Source: Actinomycetes bacterium
Lineage (GTDB): Bacteria; Actinomycetota; Actinomycetes; JAHEKZ01
DNA length: 5,381 bases
Direction: 5' to 3'
Assembly: GCA_027117675.1 (NCBI GenBank)
Contig: JAJAYM010000191.1
Location: forward strand, 1-5,381
A model generated the notes under the pieces. The model was given only the letters and a program-made list of their open reading frames with translations, was not told the DNA's origin and ran no database searches. Positions within the stretch are counted from its first letter, which is position 1. Each line of letters starts with the position of its first letter. Both the position numbers and the translations under genes were made by a program. Positions 4,777-5,381 of the stretch are shown here, in pieces.

Positions 4777-5369
4777 CAGGAACTCATTCCCAGCGCCCGA
4801 GCCTTCAACAGACCCTCGGGGGCGACGTCTTCCAACGGCAGTCCACGGCGGGCGGCAACCTGCTCCGGACGCTCAAGGCTCTTGAGTGCGGTGACCGTCG
4901 CGTGCACGATGTTGATGGCGTTGGAGGATCCGAGCGACTTGCTCAGGACATCGTGAATCCCGGCGGCCTCGAGCACGGCGCGCACCGGGCCCCCGGCGAT
5001 AACACCGGTACCTGGGGCTGCCGGCTTCAGCAAGACGACGCCCGCGGCGTCCTCTCCCTGCACGGGATGGGGGATGGTGCCCTGGATGCGGGGGACCTTG
5101 AAGAAGCTCTTCTTGGCTTCTTCAACCCCCTTGGCGATCGCGGCCGGTACCTCTTTGGCCTTGCCGTAGCCGACGCCTACTGTGCCGTCGCCGTCACCAA
5201 CGACGACCAAGGCGGTAAAGCTGAACCGACGTCCGCCCTTGACCACCTTGGCCACGCGGTTGATGGCGACGACGCGCTCGACATACTGCGTCTTGTCGGC
5301 GGCGTCGCCCCGGCGGCCGCGCCGCGCATTGCCCCCCCCCCGGCCGCGGCGCGAAGGTGCGCTGCTCAT
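4776..5369 (-). CDS. rpsE: Small-subunit ribosomal protein S5
   Basis: This 197-residue 30S protein is needed for decoding accuracy and lies near the mRNA entry channel. The S5 N-terminal domain (about residues 29-92) contains GGRRFSFTALVVVGDGDG and VGYGKAKEVPAAIAKG. The C-terminal domain (about 100-170) carries GTGVIAGGPVRAVLEAAGIHD and KSLGSSNAINIV. A basic Arg/Gly-rich tail at residues 7-21 extends the N-terminus, as is common in actinobacteria. The ATG at 5369 has GGAAG (5381-5377) 7 bases upstream. Codons 10-13 contain an uninterrupted run of ten G residues (5341-5332), in frame, encoding the end of R10 and G11-G13. An error of one base there would destroy the frame, so the intact frame supports the read, but the run is a weak spot. 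rplR (L18) would be expected just beyond the right edge. Confidence 0.98.
   Translation of the reverse strand: MSSAPSRRGRGGGNARRGRRGDAADKTQYVERVVAINRVAKVVKGGRRFSFTALVVVGDGDGTVGVGYGKAKEVPAAIAKGVEEAKKSFFKVPRIQGTIPHPVQGEDAAGVVLLKPAAPGTGVIAGGPVRAVLEAAGIHDVLSKSLGSSNAINIVHATVTALKSLERPEQVAARRGLPLEDVAPEGLLKARALGMSS
5332..5341 (-). repeat. Ten-G homopolymer in the 5' end of rpsE
   Basis: The plus strand has ten consecutive C residues, so the coding strand has G10. It covers the last G of codon 10 through most of codon 13 (R10, G11, G12, G13). The frame is intact as given. Runs of this length are prone to replication slippage and to sequencing length errors. Confidence 0.9.
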
Positions 5370-5381
5370 GTGGTTGCTTCC

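Noticed and set aside
1..5381. CRISPR array, tRNA, insertion sequence, toxin-antitoxin or phage module
   Set aside because: No regularly spaced repeats, transposase or integrase fragments, tRNA-like cloverleaf or small paired genes were seen; known genes occupy nearly all of the window.

Overview
This window is the downstream half of the spc ribosomal-protein operon and its junction with the alpha-operon region of a high-GC bacterium, most likely an actinomycete (Actinomycetota). Pointers to that phylum are the gene order rpsE-rpmD-rplO-secY-adk-map-(x)-infA, the short 185-residue adenylate kinase without the long zinc-finger lid, GTG starts, and the actinobacterial style of the SecY and S5 N-termini. 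The order or family cannot be fixed from this sequence alone. All genes recognised here lie on the minus strand, so transcription runs from the right edge towards base 1.

Layout, in transcription order: rpsE (S5), rpmD (L30) and rplO (L15) are packed with a 1-base overlap and a 1-base gap. A 77-base gap follows, carrying an extended -10-like motif and a strong Shine-Dalgarno. Then come secY, adk and map, again almost without gaps (1-base overlap TAGTG, then 2 bases). After map there is a 192-base spacer full of inverted repeats, including a weak terminator-like hairpin. Next is a lone TSUP-family (TauE/SafE, DUF81) membrane transporter gene, a 213-base spacer, and the first 65 bases of infA (IF-1), cut by the window edge.

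Functionally the set is the standard ribosome, secretion and protein-maturation block: three ribosomal proteins, the SecY pore, adenylate kinase, the methionine aminopeptidase that trims nascent chains, and IF-1. The transporter is the outlier. It separates map from infA, which are usually adjacent; it has its own ribosome-binding site buried in a near-perfect hairpin; and a 17-base imperfect direct repeat (15/17 identical) lies in the spacers on either side of it. These facts fit a gene that was inserted into the operon and brought or acquired its own control, but insertion is inference.

I see no CRISPR array, tRNA, rRNA, transposase, phage gene or defence system, and I do not think the window holds an undescribed multi-gene system. 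The parts worth a second look are the transporter insertion and the structured spacers around it, plus a 10-G homopolymer inside the start of rpsE.
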